A stretch of DNA of 64,000 nt from Paenibacillus sp. MSJ-34 (lineage in GTDB: Bacteria; Bacillota; Bacilli; Paenibacillales; Paenibacillaceae). The stretch covers positions 1 to 64,000 of the forward strand of contig NZ_JAHLPR010000036.1 of NCBI RefSeq assembly GCF_018918005.1, read 5' to 3'. A program made the position numbers and the translations under genes. Position 1 is the stretch's first letter, and every line of letters starts with the position of its first letter. The notes below the pieces were generated by a model. That model worked only from the letters and a program-made list of their open reading frames with translations. It was not told the origin of the DNA and ran no database searches. This document shows, piece after piece, positions 51,427 to 60,471 of this stretch.

Positions 51427-52335
51427 ATGAACAATCAACGATTGACGATACCGAAATTGAAAAAAATGAAACAAGACCGAATTCCGGTCACGATGATAAC
51501 GGCATACGATTTTCCTTCGGCCAAGCTTGCGGAAGAAGCGGGGGTCGATATCATTCTGGTAGGCGATTCCCTCGGCAACGTCGTGCTCGGGTATGAAACG
51601 ACCGTTCCGGTGACGCTTGACGATATGGTGTACCACTCCCGGGCCGTGGCGCGCGGCGCGCAGCACACGTTTATCGTGACGGACCTGCCGTTCTTGACCT
51701 ACCACGGCAGCATCGATCAAACGCTGCGCAATGCGGCGCGAATTATGCAGGAAGGCCATGCGAACGCCGTTAAGATGGAAGGCGGCGCCGATATTTGCCT
51801 CGCCGTAGACGCATGCGTGAAGGCGGGCGTTCCGGTGCTTGGGCATATCGGCTTGACTCCGCAGTCGGTCAATCGCATCGGCGGGTACCGGATTCAGGGG
51901 AAAGACGAACAAGACGCCAAGCGTTTGCTCGAAGACGCCAAAGCGTTGGAACGCGCGGGCGCGTTTGCCGTCGTGCTTGAGCTGGTGACGGAGCAGGTGG
52001 CGGAATATATATCGCGGGAACTTACGATTCCGACGATCGGAATCGGCGCCGGCCGCGGCTGCGACGGGCAAGTTCTCGTATTCCACGACGTGGTGCGGTA
52101 CGCTTCCCCATATTATGAGAAAAGATTCGTTAAAACGTATGCCGATGTCGGCGGCATCATTCGCCAAGGCATTTCGCAATATGTCAAAGAAGTGAAGGAT
52201 CGCTCGTTCCCGGCCGAGGACCACGTATTTGCGGCGGCGGACACGGTTGCCGAGAGCTTGTACGGCGGCGGAGGCAATCATGCGAATGAGGAGACGGCCA
52301 ATTCGGGCGAGAGAGGAGCGCACACAACCAAATGA
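51427..52335 (+). CDS. panB: Ketopantoate hydroxymethyltransferase
   Basis: Transfers a hydroxymethyl group to ketoisovalerate, the first committed pantothenate step. Conserved segments: MITAYDFPSAKLAEEAG, LVGDSLGNVVLGYETT (metal-binding aspartate), VKMEGG, and IGIGAGRGCDGQVLV. ATG 51427 follows AGGAG by eleven bases; product 302 residues with a glycine/glutamate-rich tail beyond the usual end. It overlaps panC by four bases. Confidence 0.97.
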   Translation: MNNQRLTIPKLKKMKQDRIPVTMITAYDFPSAKLAEEAGVDIILVGDSLGNVVLGYETTVPVTLDDMVYHSRAVARGAQHTFIVTDLPFLTYHGSIDQTLRNAARIMQEGHANAVKMEGGADICLAVDACVKAGVPVLGHIGLTPQSVNRIGGYRIQGKDEQDAKRLLEDAKALERAGAFAVVLELVTEQVAEYISRELTIPTIGIGAGRGCDGQVLVFHDVVRYASPYYEKRFVKTYADVGGIIRQGISQYVKEVKDRSFPAEDHVFAAADTVAESLYGGGGNHANEETANSGERGAHTTK

Positions 52336-53273
52336 TCGTATTAGGCGCGATTGAAGATATACGGAGCGAGCTTGCCCGGCTGCGCCGCAACCGTTCGTTC
52401 GCTTCGGCGGAAGCCAAGGTCGGCTTTGTGCCGACGATGGGCTATTTGCATGAGGGGCATGTCAGTTTATTGCGGCAAGCGAAAGCAACATGCGACATTG
52501 TCGTTTTGAGCATCTTCGTCAATCCGATCCAATTCGGACCGGGCGAAGATCTCGACAAATATCCGCGCGACGAGAAGCGGGATCTGGATATCGCGCGAAA
52601 AGCCGGGGTAGATGTCGTGTTTATGCCGACAGTGGAGACGATGTATCCACACGGCGCGAAAACATACGTCAAGGTCGCCGAGCTTACGGAGCGGCTGTGC
52701 GGGGCTTCGAGACCCGGCCATTTCGACGGCGTTTCGACGGTCGTCACGAAGTTATTCAACATCGTTAAGCCCGATAAGGCGTTCTTCGGCTTGAAGGACG
52801 CGCAGCAAATTGCGGTCATCGAGCAAATGGTACAGGATTTGAACATCGACGTAGAGATTGTGGCGTGTCCGATCGTTCGCGAAGAGGACGGGCTCGCGAT
52901 GAGTTCGCGCAACGTCTATCTAAGTCCGGAAGAGCGCGAGCAGGCGCTCGTCTTGTCGCAAGCTCTGGGTCGCATCGAGGATTGGATCGGCGCAGGCGCG
53001 AACTCGGCGGAAGCTTTGCGATCGCAAATTGTGCGGCATATTGAGAGCGCGCCGCTGGCGCGCATCGATTACGTGGACATATTGACATTCCCGGCGCTGC
53101 AGCCGATTGAACCGGGTACCGACATCAGCGAGCGCCGCGAGACGATCATCGTCGCGCTGGCGGTGAAATTCGGCCATACCAGGCTGATCGACAACCGGTT
53201 GCTGCCGCAACGCGCATCATATGCGGTTGAACTATTCGACAAGGAGGAACGAGCCACATGTTTAGAACGATGA
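52332..53273 (+). CDS. panC: Pantothenate synthetase
   Basis: ATP-dependent joining of pantoate and beta-alanine. HIGH-like motif in [14 protein letters not shown], then [18 protein letters not shown], the RPGHFDGV block and MSSRNVYLS. The KDAQQ motif is preceded by FFGL where many PanC have FFGQ. Length 313, about 25 longer at the C-terminus than typical; that extension overlaps panD by 16 bases. Confidence 0.97.
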   Translation: MIVLGAIEDIRSELARLRRNRSFASAEAKVGFVPTMGYLHEGHVSLLRQAKATCDIVVLSIFVNPIQFGPGEDLDKYPRDEKRDLDIARKAGVDVVFMPTVETMYPHGAKTYVKVAELTERLCGASRPGHFDGVSTVVTKLFNIVKPDKAFFGLKDAQQIAVIEQMVQDLNIDVEIVACPIVREEDGLAMSSRNVYLSPEEREQALVLSQALGRIEDWIGAGANSAEALRSQIVRHIESAPLARIDYVDILTFPALQPIEPGTDISERRETIIVALAVKFGHTRLIDNRLLPQRASYAVELFDKEERATCLER

Positions 53274-53641
53274 TGAAATCGAAGCTGCATCGCGCAACCG
53301 TAACGGAAGCCGATTTGAATTATGTCGGCAGCATCACGATCGATGAAAATTTAATGGATGAAGCGGATCTGCTCGTTAATGAAAAAGTTCAGATTGTAAA
53401 CAATAATAACGGAGCGCGATTGGAAACGTACGTCATTCCGGGACCGCGGGGCTCCGGCGTTATTTGTTTAAACGGCGCGGCGGCCAGACTGGTGCAGCCC
53501 GGCGATAAAATCATTATTATTTCGTACGCGATCATGTCGGACGAAGACGCGAAGAAGTTCCAGCCGAAAGTCGTCATTCTTGGCGAAGGAAATCAAATAA
53601 CGGACGTTCACCGCGAAGAGATTCATGCGACGATTTTGTAA
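53258..53641 (+). CDS. panD: Aspartate 1-decarboxylase proenzyme
   Basis: Pyruvoyl enzyme that supplies beta-alanine to PanC. The self-cleavage site Gly24-Ser25 is in YVGSITID, giving the pyruvoyl group on the former Ser25. Tyr58-containing [12 protein letters not shown] and the C-terminal [12 protein letters not shown] are typical. Length 127. It completes the panBCD operon. Confidence 0.97.
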   Translation: MFRTMMKSKLHRATVTEADLNYVGSITIDENLMDEADLLVNEKVQIVNNNNGARLETYVIPGPRGSGVICLNGAAARLVQPGDKIIIISYAIMSDEDAKKFQPKVVILGEGNQITDVHREEIHATIL

Positions 53642-53771
53642 GCAATGTTAAGCCTGTTCAGCTTTATGTAAAGGCTGGAACGGGGAATTAAAAAGCTCGC
53701 CTTAACAAAAAATGAGGTTACGGCAATATGATTTTTGGGCTGTACACTTTCGTTAAGGGTGGGATGCAGTG

Positions 53772-54398
53772 ATGTTCCAACATTTGTTTGCAACCATGAA
53801 CGAAATGTTAGATGAAATCATTCTACATTATCCTCAGGCGCAGGACGTATCGAAACAGGAATTGAACCAAAAATTGGCGCTGCTACGGGCGCTAAGCGAC
53901 GGCATTATTGAAGAGTGGTTGTTGTTCGAGGAGAAGATGGGGGCGTTTCGGGCCAAAGGGGCAGGACAGAAGGAATGGCTGGAAAGTTCCGCAGAAACGC
54001 GCAGCGAAGCTTTTATGCGCGGACAAGGCTACTATCGCCTGTTTATGTTCAGACAGGCGATTGACGCCTTTGAAACGGTCGTGAGCCAATTTCCCGACAG
54101 CATCGTCTCCCGCATTTATTTGGCCATGGCTTATTTGCAACTTGGCGAAAGCAATGATGCGTACCGCCATTTTCAACTCATTATTCCTCTGACCGATAAC
54201 AAAAAGGTAAAGGCGATTTCTTACAATGCGCTCGGATGCATCCAAGCGCAAAGGAAAAATTTCGAAAAAGCGCAAGAATATTTTAAACTCGCCCATCAAA
54301 CCGACCCCCAATTGCAGGAACCGCTCGCAAATTTGAAGGTATGCCAATACAACGACGGTACATTGCAATACGGCAGCGAATTGACTTCTTTCATGTAA
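53772..54398 (+). CDS. Tetratricopeptide-repeat protein upstream of dinG
   Basis: A 208-residue soluble protein. The N-terminal half is helical and acidic; the C-terminal half has about three TPR units (FRQAIDAFETVVSQFPDSIV, YLQLGESNDAYRHFQLI, and NFEKAQEYFKLAHQTDPQLQ). No enzyme motif is present. GTG 53769 and ATG 53772 both follow GGGTGGGA. B. subtilis has no such gene between panD and dinG. The partner is unknown. Confidence 0.82.
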   Translation: MFQHLFATMNEMLDEIILHYPQAQDVSKQELNQKLALLRALSDGIIEEWLLFEEKMGAFRAKGAGQKEWLESSAETRSEAFMRGQGYYRLFMFRQAIDAFETVVSQFPDSIVSRIYLAMAYLQLGESNDAYRHFQLIIPLTDNKKVKAISYNALGCIQAQRKNFEKAQEYFKLAHQTDPQLQEPLANLKVCQYNDGTLQYGSELTSFM

Positions 54399-54404
54399 AG
54401 GCAA

Positions 54405-54433
54405 TTTCCAAAATTCCAATCTTCTGTTATGCT
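54405..54433 (+). promoter_or_regulatory. Candidate SigA promoter for dinG
   Basis: TTTCCA (54405-54410), 17-base spacer, TATGCT (54428-54433). The -10 lies in the loop of the inverted repeat at 54413-54449. Confidence 0.45.
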
Positions 54434-54449
54434 TATAGGAGATTGGAAT
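54413..54449. repeat. Perfect 10-base inverted repeat around the dinG -10
   Basis: ATTCCAATCT (54413-54422) and AGATTGGAAT (54440-54449) with a 17-base loop that contains the proposed -10. Arms on both sides of the -10 fit an operator; as RNA it would be a 5' hairpin. Confidence 0.55.
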
Positions 54450-54468
54450 GAAGGGACAATAATAACCG

Positions 54469-57363
54469 ATGAAATTTGCAGTTCTAGATTTTGAAACGAC
54501 CGGAAACCAGCCCGCCGATGAAATCATTCAGGTCGGGCTTGCCATTATAAATCACGATCTGACAATTGAACATGTGTACCAATCCTTTGTGAAACCAAGC
54601 ACAAATATTCCTCCGTTTATTACCCAATTAACGGGCATTACCGACAAAGACGTCGAGGAAGCGCCGTCATTGGACGACATGATGATGGAGCTCGTGCCGC
54701 TGCTGAACGATGTTGTGCTGATCGGACATCATGTCGCTTTCGACTATAATTTTTTGCGGCAAGCGCTCGATTTGACGGGGTATTTGCCGTTTACGGGCCG
54801 GATCTTGGATACGATCGATTTTTTGCGCATTTTATTCCCTTCCTTGACCAGCTATCAATTGGGAAACGTTTCGTCGCATTTCGGCGTTCCGCATGACCGT
54901 CCCCACCAGGCGGACAGCGACGCCTTGGCTACGGCGCATATTTGGTTGAAATGTATGGAGAAGCTGGACGATCTGCCGCTGCTTACGCTGCAACGTCTGG
55001 CGTCCTTGTTCGAGCATGACGACAGCGATACCGGCTGGTTTATCGTCCATTCGCTGCAGGAGCGGGAAATGCGGATGGCCGTCGACGAACAGGCGCATAC
55101 GTATTTCCGCCAAATCGCTTTGAATGTCGACGATTGGACGGAGAGAACGCCCCCGCGCAGCGAAGAAGACGATAATCCGCTGGCGGATGTTACGTTCGAG
55201 CAGTTTCGCGAAATGACGATGGAGCGATTGAAAGAACGAATGCCCCAGTTCGAGCCGCGCAAGGCGCAAAATATGATGTTTGAAGAAGTGATGCAAGCGT
55301 TCGAGCAGGACAACCATCTGATGGTGGAAGCGGGCACGGGTACGGGCAAATCGTTGGGGTATCTTATCCCTTCGATTTATTATAGCGTGAAGAACGAACG
55401 GAAAGTCGTCGTAAGCACGCATACGATCAATTTGCAGGAGCAGATCAGGCAGCGGGACGTTCCTTTGCTGGAAAGCGTTCTGCCTGTCGATTTTCAAGTT
55501 TCGGTGCTCAAAGGGCGCCGGCACTATTTATGCTTGCGTAAGTTTGAACATAAATTGAATACGAAAGAATTCCTTCATCCGAAGGACGATGTCATTACGG
55601 CGGCGCAAATGATCGTCTGGCTCAGCATGACGGAACACGGCGACGACGAGGAATTGCACTTTGCAAGCAAAGGGATGGAATTTTGGGATACGGTGGCGAG
55701 CGATTCGGATTCATGCCTGAACCGGGCCTGTCCGTGGTTCCGCAAATGCTTCTACCACCGGGCGAAGAACGATGCGAACCTTGCCGACGTCGTTATCACC
55801 AACCATTCGATGCTCTTTACCGATATACGCGCGGAGCATCGCTTGCTGCCAGGCTACGATCATTTGGTCATCGACGAGGCGCATCATTTGGAGGAGGTTG
55901 CGGGCAAGCATCTCGGTTTGCATTTGAAGTATTTTTCAATGGTCCATACGTTGACGAGGCTGTTGAAAGACAGCAAATCGGGACAACTCCCCAACCTGCA
56001 TGCCAAGCTGCAACTGTCCGGCAACGAAAAAGCGGCTTCATGGAGCGAAACGGTCAATCGGATGTATCCTTCCCTCATTAATATTAAAGAATATTGGGAC
56101 AAATTGACCGAGCTGCTGTTCGCGCTGCTGCCGCAACGTTCGAATGACGGAGGCGCAACCGAGGCGGGGCAGTTCGTGCACCGTCTGCAGTGGCAAGAGC
56201 TGCAGCAAGAATGGGAGCCGCTTGCCGATCTGGAGAACAACATCTATATTGAATCAAACGAAGTGCTGCGCGCCGCGGATAAATTGATTAACGAATTGAA
56301 GGACAATCAAGAGGAATTCAGCATCCAAAGCATCGTGACGGATCTTGCGGGACTGTTCAAGGACATGGCGAGACATCGCGACGAATTGCGTCTTTTCATG
56401 AAATTGAACGATCCCGCAACGGTTTATTGGCTCGAGGCGAACGCTAACTTCCGCAGCAAGTCGCTGCAAATGTTCGCCGTTCCGGCCGATGTCAGCCGGC
56501 AACTGAAGGAATATTTCTTCGACGCCAAGAAGAGCATTATTATGACTTCCGCCACGCTTACGGTGGATAAATCGTTTCAGTACTTTTGCGAGCAATTGGG
56601 ACTCGTCGAGGCGCAAGAACAAGAGAAGCTCCGCAGCGTTCAGCTTCCGTCTCCGTTCCAATACCGCAAACAGGCGCTCGTCGTCATTCCCCGCGATTTT
56701 CCGACGTTGAAAGGATCGTTCGCAGACGCCGATTTCATCGCAAAACTGGTGGAATCGCTTGCGGAAACGGCGGTAGCGACGCAAGGACGGATGCTTGTCT
56801 TGTTTACATCGTACCGCATGATGAAGCAAGTATACGAACCTTTGAAAGAAATACTGAACGCCAGCAATATTCAAGTTCTGGGACAGGGCATCGATAGCGG
56901 CAACCGCAGCAAGCTGACGCGCCGTTTCCAGGATCAATCGGCATCCGTATTGCTCGGAACGAGCAGTTTCTGGGAAGGCGTCGATTTGCCGGGGGATGCG
57001 TTAACTTGTCTCGCCATCGTGCGCTTGCCGTTTCAGCCGCCGAATCATCCGCTGATGGAAGCGAAATCGGATCTTTTGCAAAAACAGAAAAAAAATCCGT
57101 TCATGAAGCTTTCCGTGCCGCAAGCGGTCATCCGTTTCAAGCAAGGATTCGGACGTCTCGTTCGAACCGCGCAGGACCGGGGCATCGTCATTATATACGA
57201 TACGCGCGTCATTGAATCTTACTATGGCAAATATTTTTTATATTCCTTGCCTGGACCGAAAATGGAGCATATGCCGCTCCACCAAATCGTTCCGAGAATA
57301 CAAGAATGGCTGTCGCAAAACGAAGAAATGGAGGTTGCCGATGAAAGCGGAGAAAATATCTGA
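54469..57363 (+). CDS. dinG: DinG-family helicase with N-terminal DEDDh exonuclease
   Basis: A 964-residue protein joining a 3'-5' exonuclease domain (about residues 1-170) and a superfamily 2 helicase of the XPD/DinG type. The exonuclease acidic residues are in LDFETTG (D7, E9) and HQADSDALAT; the helicase has Walker A GTGTGKS near residue 290, DEAHH near 470 and the RFKQGFGRLVR motif VI. Four cysteines (YLCLRK and CLNRACPWFRKC) occupy the place of the Fe-S cluster of E. coli DinG. Its 3' end overlaps rex by 23 bases. Confidence 0.95.
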   Translation: MKFAVLDFETTGNQPADEIIQVGLAIINHDLTIEHVYQSFVKPSTNIPPFITQLTGITDKDVEEAPSLDDMMMELVPLLNDVVLIGHHVAFDYNFLRQALDLTGYLPFTGRILDTIDFLRILFPSLTSYQLGNVSSHFGVPHDRPHQADSDALATAHIWLKCMEKLDDLPLLTLQRLASLFEHDDSDTGWFIVHSLQEREMRMAVDEQAHTYFRQIALNVDDWTERTPPRSEEDDNPLADVTFEQFREMTMERLKERMPQFEPRKAQNMMFEEVMQAFEQDNHLMVEAGTGTGKSLGYLIPSIYYSVKNERKVVVSTHTINLQEQIRQRDVPLLESVLPVDFQVSVLKGRRHYLCLRKFEHKLNTKEFLHPKDDVITAAQMIVWLSMTEHGDDEELHFASKGMEFWDTVASDSDSCLNRACPWFRKCFYHRAKNDANLADVVITNHSMLFTDIRAEHRLLPGYDHLVIDEAHHLEEVAGKHLGLHLKYFSMVHTLTRLLKDSKSGQLPNLHAKLQLSGNEKAASWSETVNRMYPSLINIKEYWDKLTELLFALLPQRSNDGGATEAGQFVHRLQWQELQQEWEPLADLENNIYIESNEVLRAADKLINELKDNQEEFSIQSIVTDLAGLFKDMARHRDELRLFMKLNDPATVYWLEANANFRSKSLQMFAVPADVSRQLKEYFFDAKKSIIMTSATLTVDKSFQYFCEQLGLVEAQEQEKLRSVQLPSPFQYRKQALVVIPRDFPTLKGSFADADFIAKLVESLAETAVATQGRMLVLFTSYRMMKQVYEPLKEILNASNIQVLGQGIDSGNRSKLTRRFQDQSASVLLGTSSFWEGVDLPGDALTCLAIVRLPFQPPNHPLMEAKSDLLQKQKKNPFMKLSVPQAVIRFKQGFGRLVRTAQDRGIVIIYDTRVIESYYGKYFLYSLPGPKMEHMPLHQIVPRIQEWLSQNEEMEVADESGENI

Positions 57364-58003
57364 AGCGGTCGTGCGCCGTCTTCCGATTTATTTGCGTTAT
57401 CTAAACGAATTGCAACAGCGGGAAGTGTTGACCGTATCGTCGCAAGATTTAGGATTGAAATTGGATTTGAACCCCGCGCAAATCCGTAAAGATTTGGCCT
57501 ATTTCGGTGAATTCGGACGCAAAGGCATCGGCTACGATGTCGCTTATTTAATTCAAAAAATCAGACAAATATTGAAACTGAATCAACCTATTAATGTAGC
57601 GCTCGTCGGTGCCGGGAACTTGGGTCATGCGTTGAGCAATTATAATGCCTATTTAAAAGACAACATGAAAATCGTTGCCGTCTTCGACGCGTACGAACCG
57701 AAGATCGGTTCGAAATTGAACGCTTTGACCATTCAACCGATGAGCGAGCTGAAGGAGACGGTCCAACGGTTGAACGTACGAATCGGCATTATTACGGTTC
57801 CGGCCGCGGAGGCGCAGCATGTCGCCGATCAATTTATCGATGCGGGGGTAAAGGCGATCTTGAATTTTGCTCCGGTCATTTTGAAAGTGCCGCCTCATAT
57901 TCGAATCCATACGGCCGATTTCACGACCGATCTATTAAGCCTGGCCTATTATTTGCAAAACGAAAAGGAGTCGGAAGAACATGACGAAGCAATGGATGAT
58001 TAA
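57341..58003 (+). CDS. rex: Redox-sensing transcriptional repressor Rex
   Basis: Senses the NADH/NAD ratio and represses fermentative and respiratory genes. Residues about 1-80 form the winged helix (LNPAQIRKDLAYFGEFGRKG is its recognition-helix region); the Rossmann domain has VALVGAGNLGHAL (about residues 87-99) for NADH, and a swapped C-terminal helix follows. ATG 57341 has ATGGAGGTTG upstream, giving 220 residues. It overlaps dinG upstream and mtaD downstream by 23 bases each. In B. subtilis rex (ydiH) is elsewhere. Confidence 0.96.
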   Translation: MKAEKISEAVVRRLPIYLRYLNELQQREVLTVSSQDLGLKLDLNPAQIRKDLAYFGEFGRKGIGYDVAYLIQKIRQILKLNQPINVALVGAGNLGHALSNYNAYLKDNMKIVAVFDAYEPKIGSKLNALTIQPMSELKETVQRLNVRIGIITVPAAEAQHVADQFIDAGVKAILNFAPVILKVPPHIRIHTADFTTDLLSLAYYLQNEKESEEHDEAMDD

Positions 58004-59282
58004 AAACGGGTACTTCGCCACACTGGACGCGGATCGGCCGGTTGTATACGGATATATGGTCATCGAAGACGACTTGATCCGTTACGTCGGCGGCGATCTT
58101 CCGGACGACTTGCCGGATGAGATCGAAACGGTGGACGGCAAAGGCTTGTTCTTCATGCCGGGCTTAATCAACACGCACGGACATGCCGCCATGTCTTTGC
58201 TGCGCGGATACGGGGACGATCTTGCGCTGCAAGTGTGGCTGCAGGACAAAATGTGGCCGATGGAAGCCAAATTTACGTCGCAAGACGTATACTGGGGCAC
58301 CGCCCTATCCGTGCTCGAAATGCTCAAGGGCGGCACGACGACGTTCCTCGATATGTACGATCATATGGACGAAGTGGCGAAAGTAACGGTACAATCCGGC
58401 ATTCGCGCCTGCTTGATGCGCGGCGCCATCGGGTTATGTCCGGAAGAGGTCCAAAAAGCCAAATTGGCGGAAGCCATTCAGTTCGCGCAGGATTGGCATG
58501 GCAAGGCGGAAGGGCGTATTACGGCGATGATGTCTCCGCACGCTCCTTATACTTGCCCGCCCGCTTTTATCGAACAATTCGTGCAGGCGGCCCACGATCT
58601 CGATTTGCCGCTGCATACGCATATGTCGGAAACGCGCGCCGAAGTCAAGCAGAATGTGAAAGATTACGGTTTGCGGCCGGTCGCTCATTTGGAGAGACTT
58701 GGCTTTTTCTCGCGTCCTTCGCTAGTGGCCCATGCGGTTCATTTAACGGACGACGAAATCGAGGTGCTTTCGCGCCATCAAGTAAGCGTGTCGCATAATC
58801 CCGGCAGCAATCTGAAGCTGGCGAGCGGCGTAGCGCGCGTTCCCGAACTGCTCAAAGCGGGCGTTACCGTATCGCTCGGCACCGACGGCGCCGCCAGCAA
58901 CAACAATCTCGACATGTTCGAAGAAATACGATTGGCGGCTCTCATCCATAAAGGCGTCTCCGGCGATCCGACCGCGGTTCCCGCCGCCGAAGCGCTCCGC
59001 ATGGGGACGGTATATGGCGCGCGTTCGATCGCTTTGAACAACGTCGGCTTGCTGCAAGCCGGCATGAAGGCCGATTTCATCGCGATCGATATCGATCAAG
59101 CGCATTTTGTGCCGCACACCGATCTCATTTCTCATGCCGTCTATTCCGCGTCGGCGAAAGACGTGGCTCATGTCTGGGTGGACGGCAAGCCAATTGTGCG
59201 GGACGGCGAATGCCTGACGTTGGATGAAGAAAAAGTGCGCCGCGAAGCGCAGGCTTGCTTCGAAGGCTTGCTGCAGCGGTAG
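57981..59282 (+). CDS. mtaD: MtaD/SsnA-type adenosine-derivative deaminase
   Basis: Metal-dependent amidohydrolase. Metal ligands are in NTHGHAAM (HxH, about residues 64-66), THMSE and AHAVH, and the catalytic aspartate is in GTDGAASNNNLDM. The family deaminates 5'-methylthioadenosine and S-adenosylhomocysteine. Because the organism appears to use the futalosine route, this or a relative could instead deaminate aminodeoxyfutalosine; the sequence alone does not decide. Length 433. Confidence 0.88.
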   Translation: MTKQWMIKNGYFATLDADRPVVYGYMVIEDDLIRYVGGDLPDDLPDEIETVDGKGLFFMPGLINTHGHAAMSLLRGYGDDLALQVWLQDKMWPMEAKFTSQDVYWGTALSVLEMLKGGTTTFLDMYDHMDEVAKVTVQSGIRACLMRGAIGLCPEEVQKAKLAEAIQFAQDWHGKAEGRITAMMSPHAPYTCPPAFIEQFVQAAHDLDLPLHTHMSETRAEVKQNVKDYGLRPVAHLERLGFFSRPSLVAHAVHLTDDEIEVLSRHQVSVSHNPGSNLKLASGVARVPELLKAGVTVSLGTDGAASNNNLDMFEEIRLAALIHKGVSGDPTAVPAAEALRMGTVYGARSIALNNVGLLQAGMKADFIAIDIDQAHFVPHTDLISHAVYSASAKDVAHVWVDGKPIVRDGECLTLDEEKVRREAQACFEGLLQR

Positions 59283-59299
59283 AAAGGATATTTGCCGGC

Positions 59300-59797
59300 A
59301 TGAATAAAAGGAAATGGATTATCATCGTCTTGTGCGCCGCGGTCCTGCTCTTGATCGGCCTGCATCAATATTACGTTTATATTCAAACCCCGGTTTGGAA
59401 CGAGGAGAACGAAGCGAGCCGCATCGCGTTGCGGGAAAGCGACTTGGCCGAAGTCACCGCGGTTCAAAAATCGGTGTGGGAAGACGTATATTGGGTCGTA
59501 TCCGGACAAAATGAACAAAAGCAAACTATGTTCGTATGGGTCAATCGCGATGGGACAACGGTTCATGCCGAACTGCAAAGCGACGGCGTCGCCAAAGAAG
59601 AGGTCGAGCGCAGCGTGAAGAGCCGCTATCCGGGGGCGGAAATCGTGCGTATCGTTCCCGGCGTTTGGGAAGGGCAATATATATGGGAAGTATTTTACAA
59701 GCGCAAGGACGACAGCGGCGAACAGCGGTATTATTACGATTTTTACCGATTTGCGAGCGGGGAATTTTTAACAACTTATACATTGCCTAAACGTTGA
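59300..59797 (+). CDS. ypmB: YpmB-like membrane protein (DUF5590, PepSY-like)
   Basis: A 165-residue protein with one N-terminal membrane helix (about residues 5-24) and an extracytoplasmic domain of two PepSY-like halves, the second ending in YYYDFYRFASGEFL. Position after dinG matches YpmB of B. subtilis. The role is unknown. GAAAGGATA lies about ten bases before ATG 59300, and the gene is 17 bases after mtaD. Confidence 0.82.
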   Translation: MNKRKWIIIVLCAAVLLLIGLHQYYVYIQTPVWNEENEASRIALRESDLAEVTAVQKSVWEDVYWVVSGQNEQKQTMFVWVNRDGTTVHAELQSDGVAKEEVERSVKSRYPGAEIVRIVPGVWEGQYIWEVFYKRKDDSGEQRYYYDFYRFASGEFLTTYTLPKR

Positions 59798-59827
59798 CCT
59801 CCATTACTATTTTTTGTAAATTAATGA

Positions 59828-59856
59828 TTGTCAATGCGACCATTTATTGTTATACT
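59828..59856 (+). promoter_or_regulatory. SigA promoter of the oxidase-like gene
   Basis: TTGTCA (59828-59833), 17-base spacer, TATACT (59851-59856). A second TTGTCA occurs at about 59873-59878, just after the predicted start point, and could be an operator half-site. Confidence 0.7.
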
Positions 59857-59903
59857 AGATCCGACACAAAATTGTCAAATTTTATGGGAGGTCGGTTGGT
59901 GCG

Positions 59904-60314
59904 ATGGGTGTGCGCTTTTTGAAAGTGAGCGTCATTTATTTCATTTTGGCGATGGGGCTTGGTCTTTATATGTCCTTAGCCGGCGATCATACGCTCACGG
60001 GTGTTCATGTGCATGTCAACTTGATAGGCTGGTTGTCTCTCGCGGTATCGGGCATCGTGTACGTACTGTTTCCGAAGGCGGATCATAACGGGTGGGCGAA
60101 AGCCCAATTTTGGCTTATGAATGTCGGCTTGATTATTATGATGGGAGCATTGATTGCGTTGCTGGCGACAGGCTCGGGAATGCCATGGGGACCGATCGTC
60201 GGCGCCGGGGGAATTCTTATTATCCTTGGAGCGTTATGTTTTGTCATTAACCTGTATTCCAACGTGCGCATCGCAGACATTCGTCATTCAACGAAAACCA
60301 ACCTCAAAGCATAG
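59904..60314 (+). CDS. Four-helix membrane protein resembling the N-terminus of haem-copper oxidases
   Basis: A 136-residue protein with four transmembrane helices. The second helix begins GVHVHVNLIGWLSLAVSGI, a pattern like the first haem-ligand region of cbb3 oxidase and NorB subunit I, but the remaining eight helices and the copper ligands are absent. Such short relatives are often annotated as oxidase subunits; function is unproven, and haem binding is my inference. GGGAGGT is eleven bases before ATG 59904. It is a single-gene unit with its own promoter and terminator. Confidence 0.7.
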   Translation: MGVRFLKVSVIYFILAMGLGLYMSLAGDHTLTGVHVHVNLIGWLSLAVSGIVYVLFPKADHNGWAKAQFWLMNVGLIIMMGALIALLATGSGMPWGPIVGAGGILIILGALCFVINLYSNVRIADIRHSTKTNLKA

Positions 60315-60331
60315 TTTTACAAAAAAAATCC

Positions 60332-60358
60332 AAGCTTGGCCGGCCGGCCGAGCTTTTT
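60332..60358 (+). terminator. Intrinsic terminator after the oxidase-like gene
   Basis: AAGCTTGGCC (60332-60341), GGCC loop, GGCCGAGCTT (60346-60355) with one T.G pair, followed by T-tract. Confidence 0.88.
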
Positions 60359-60412
60359 GTTATTGGCGGAACTTCCACACATTACATAGGTAACGCATAT
60401 ACAGAGTATGAT

Positions 60413-60424
60413 ATACTATAGTAT
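60413..60424. repeat. Perfect 12-base palindrome upstream of the FtsH-like pair
   Basis: ATACTATAGTAT inside a very AT-rich stretch (60390-60455) with several TATACT/TATAGT promoter-like words. It could be an operator or the -10 region; no single -35/-10 pair is convincing. Confidence 0.4.
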
Positions 60425-60471
60425 GTATTTCTAGTATATATTATTTTCTATATAGAGAGAGGTGACGTTAC

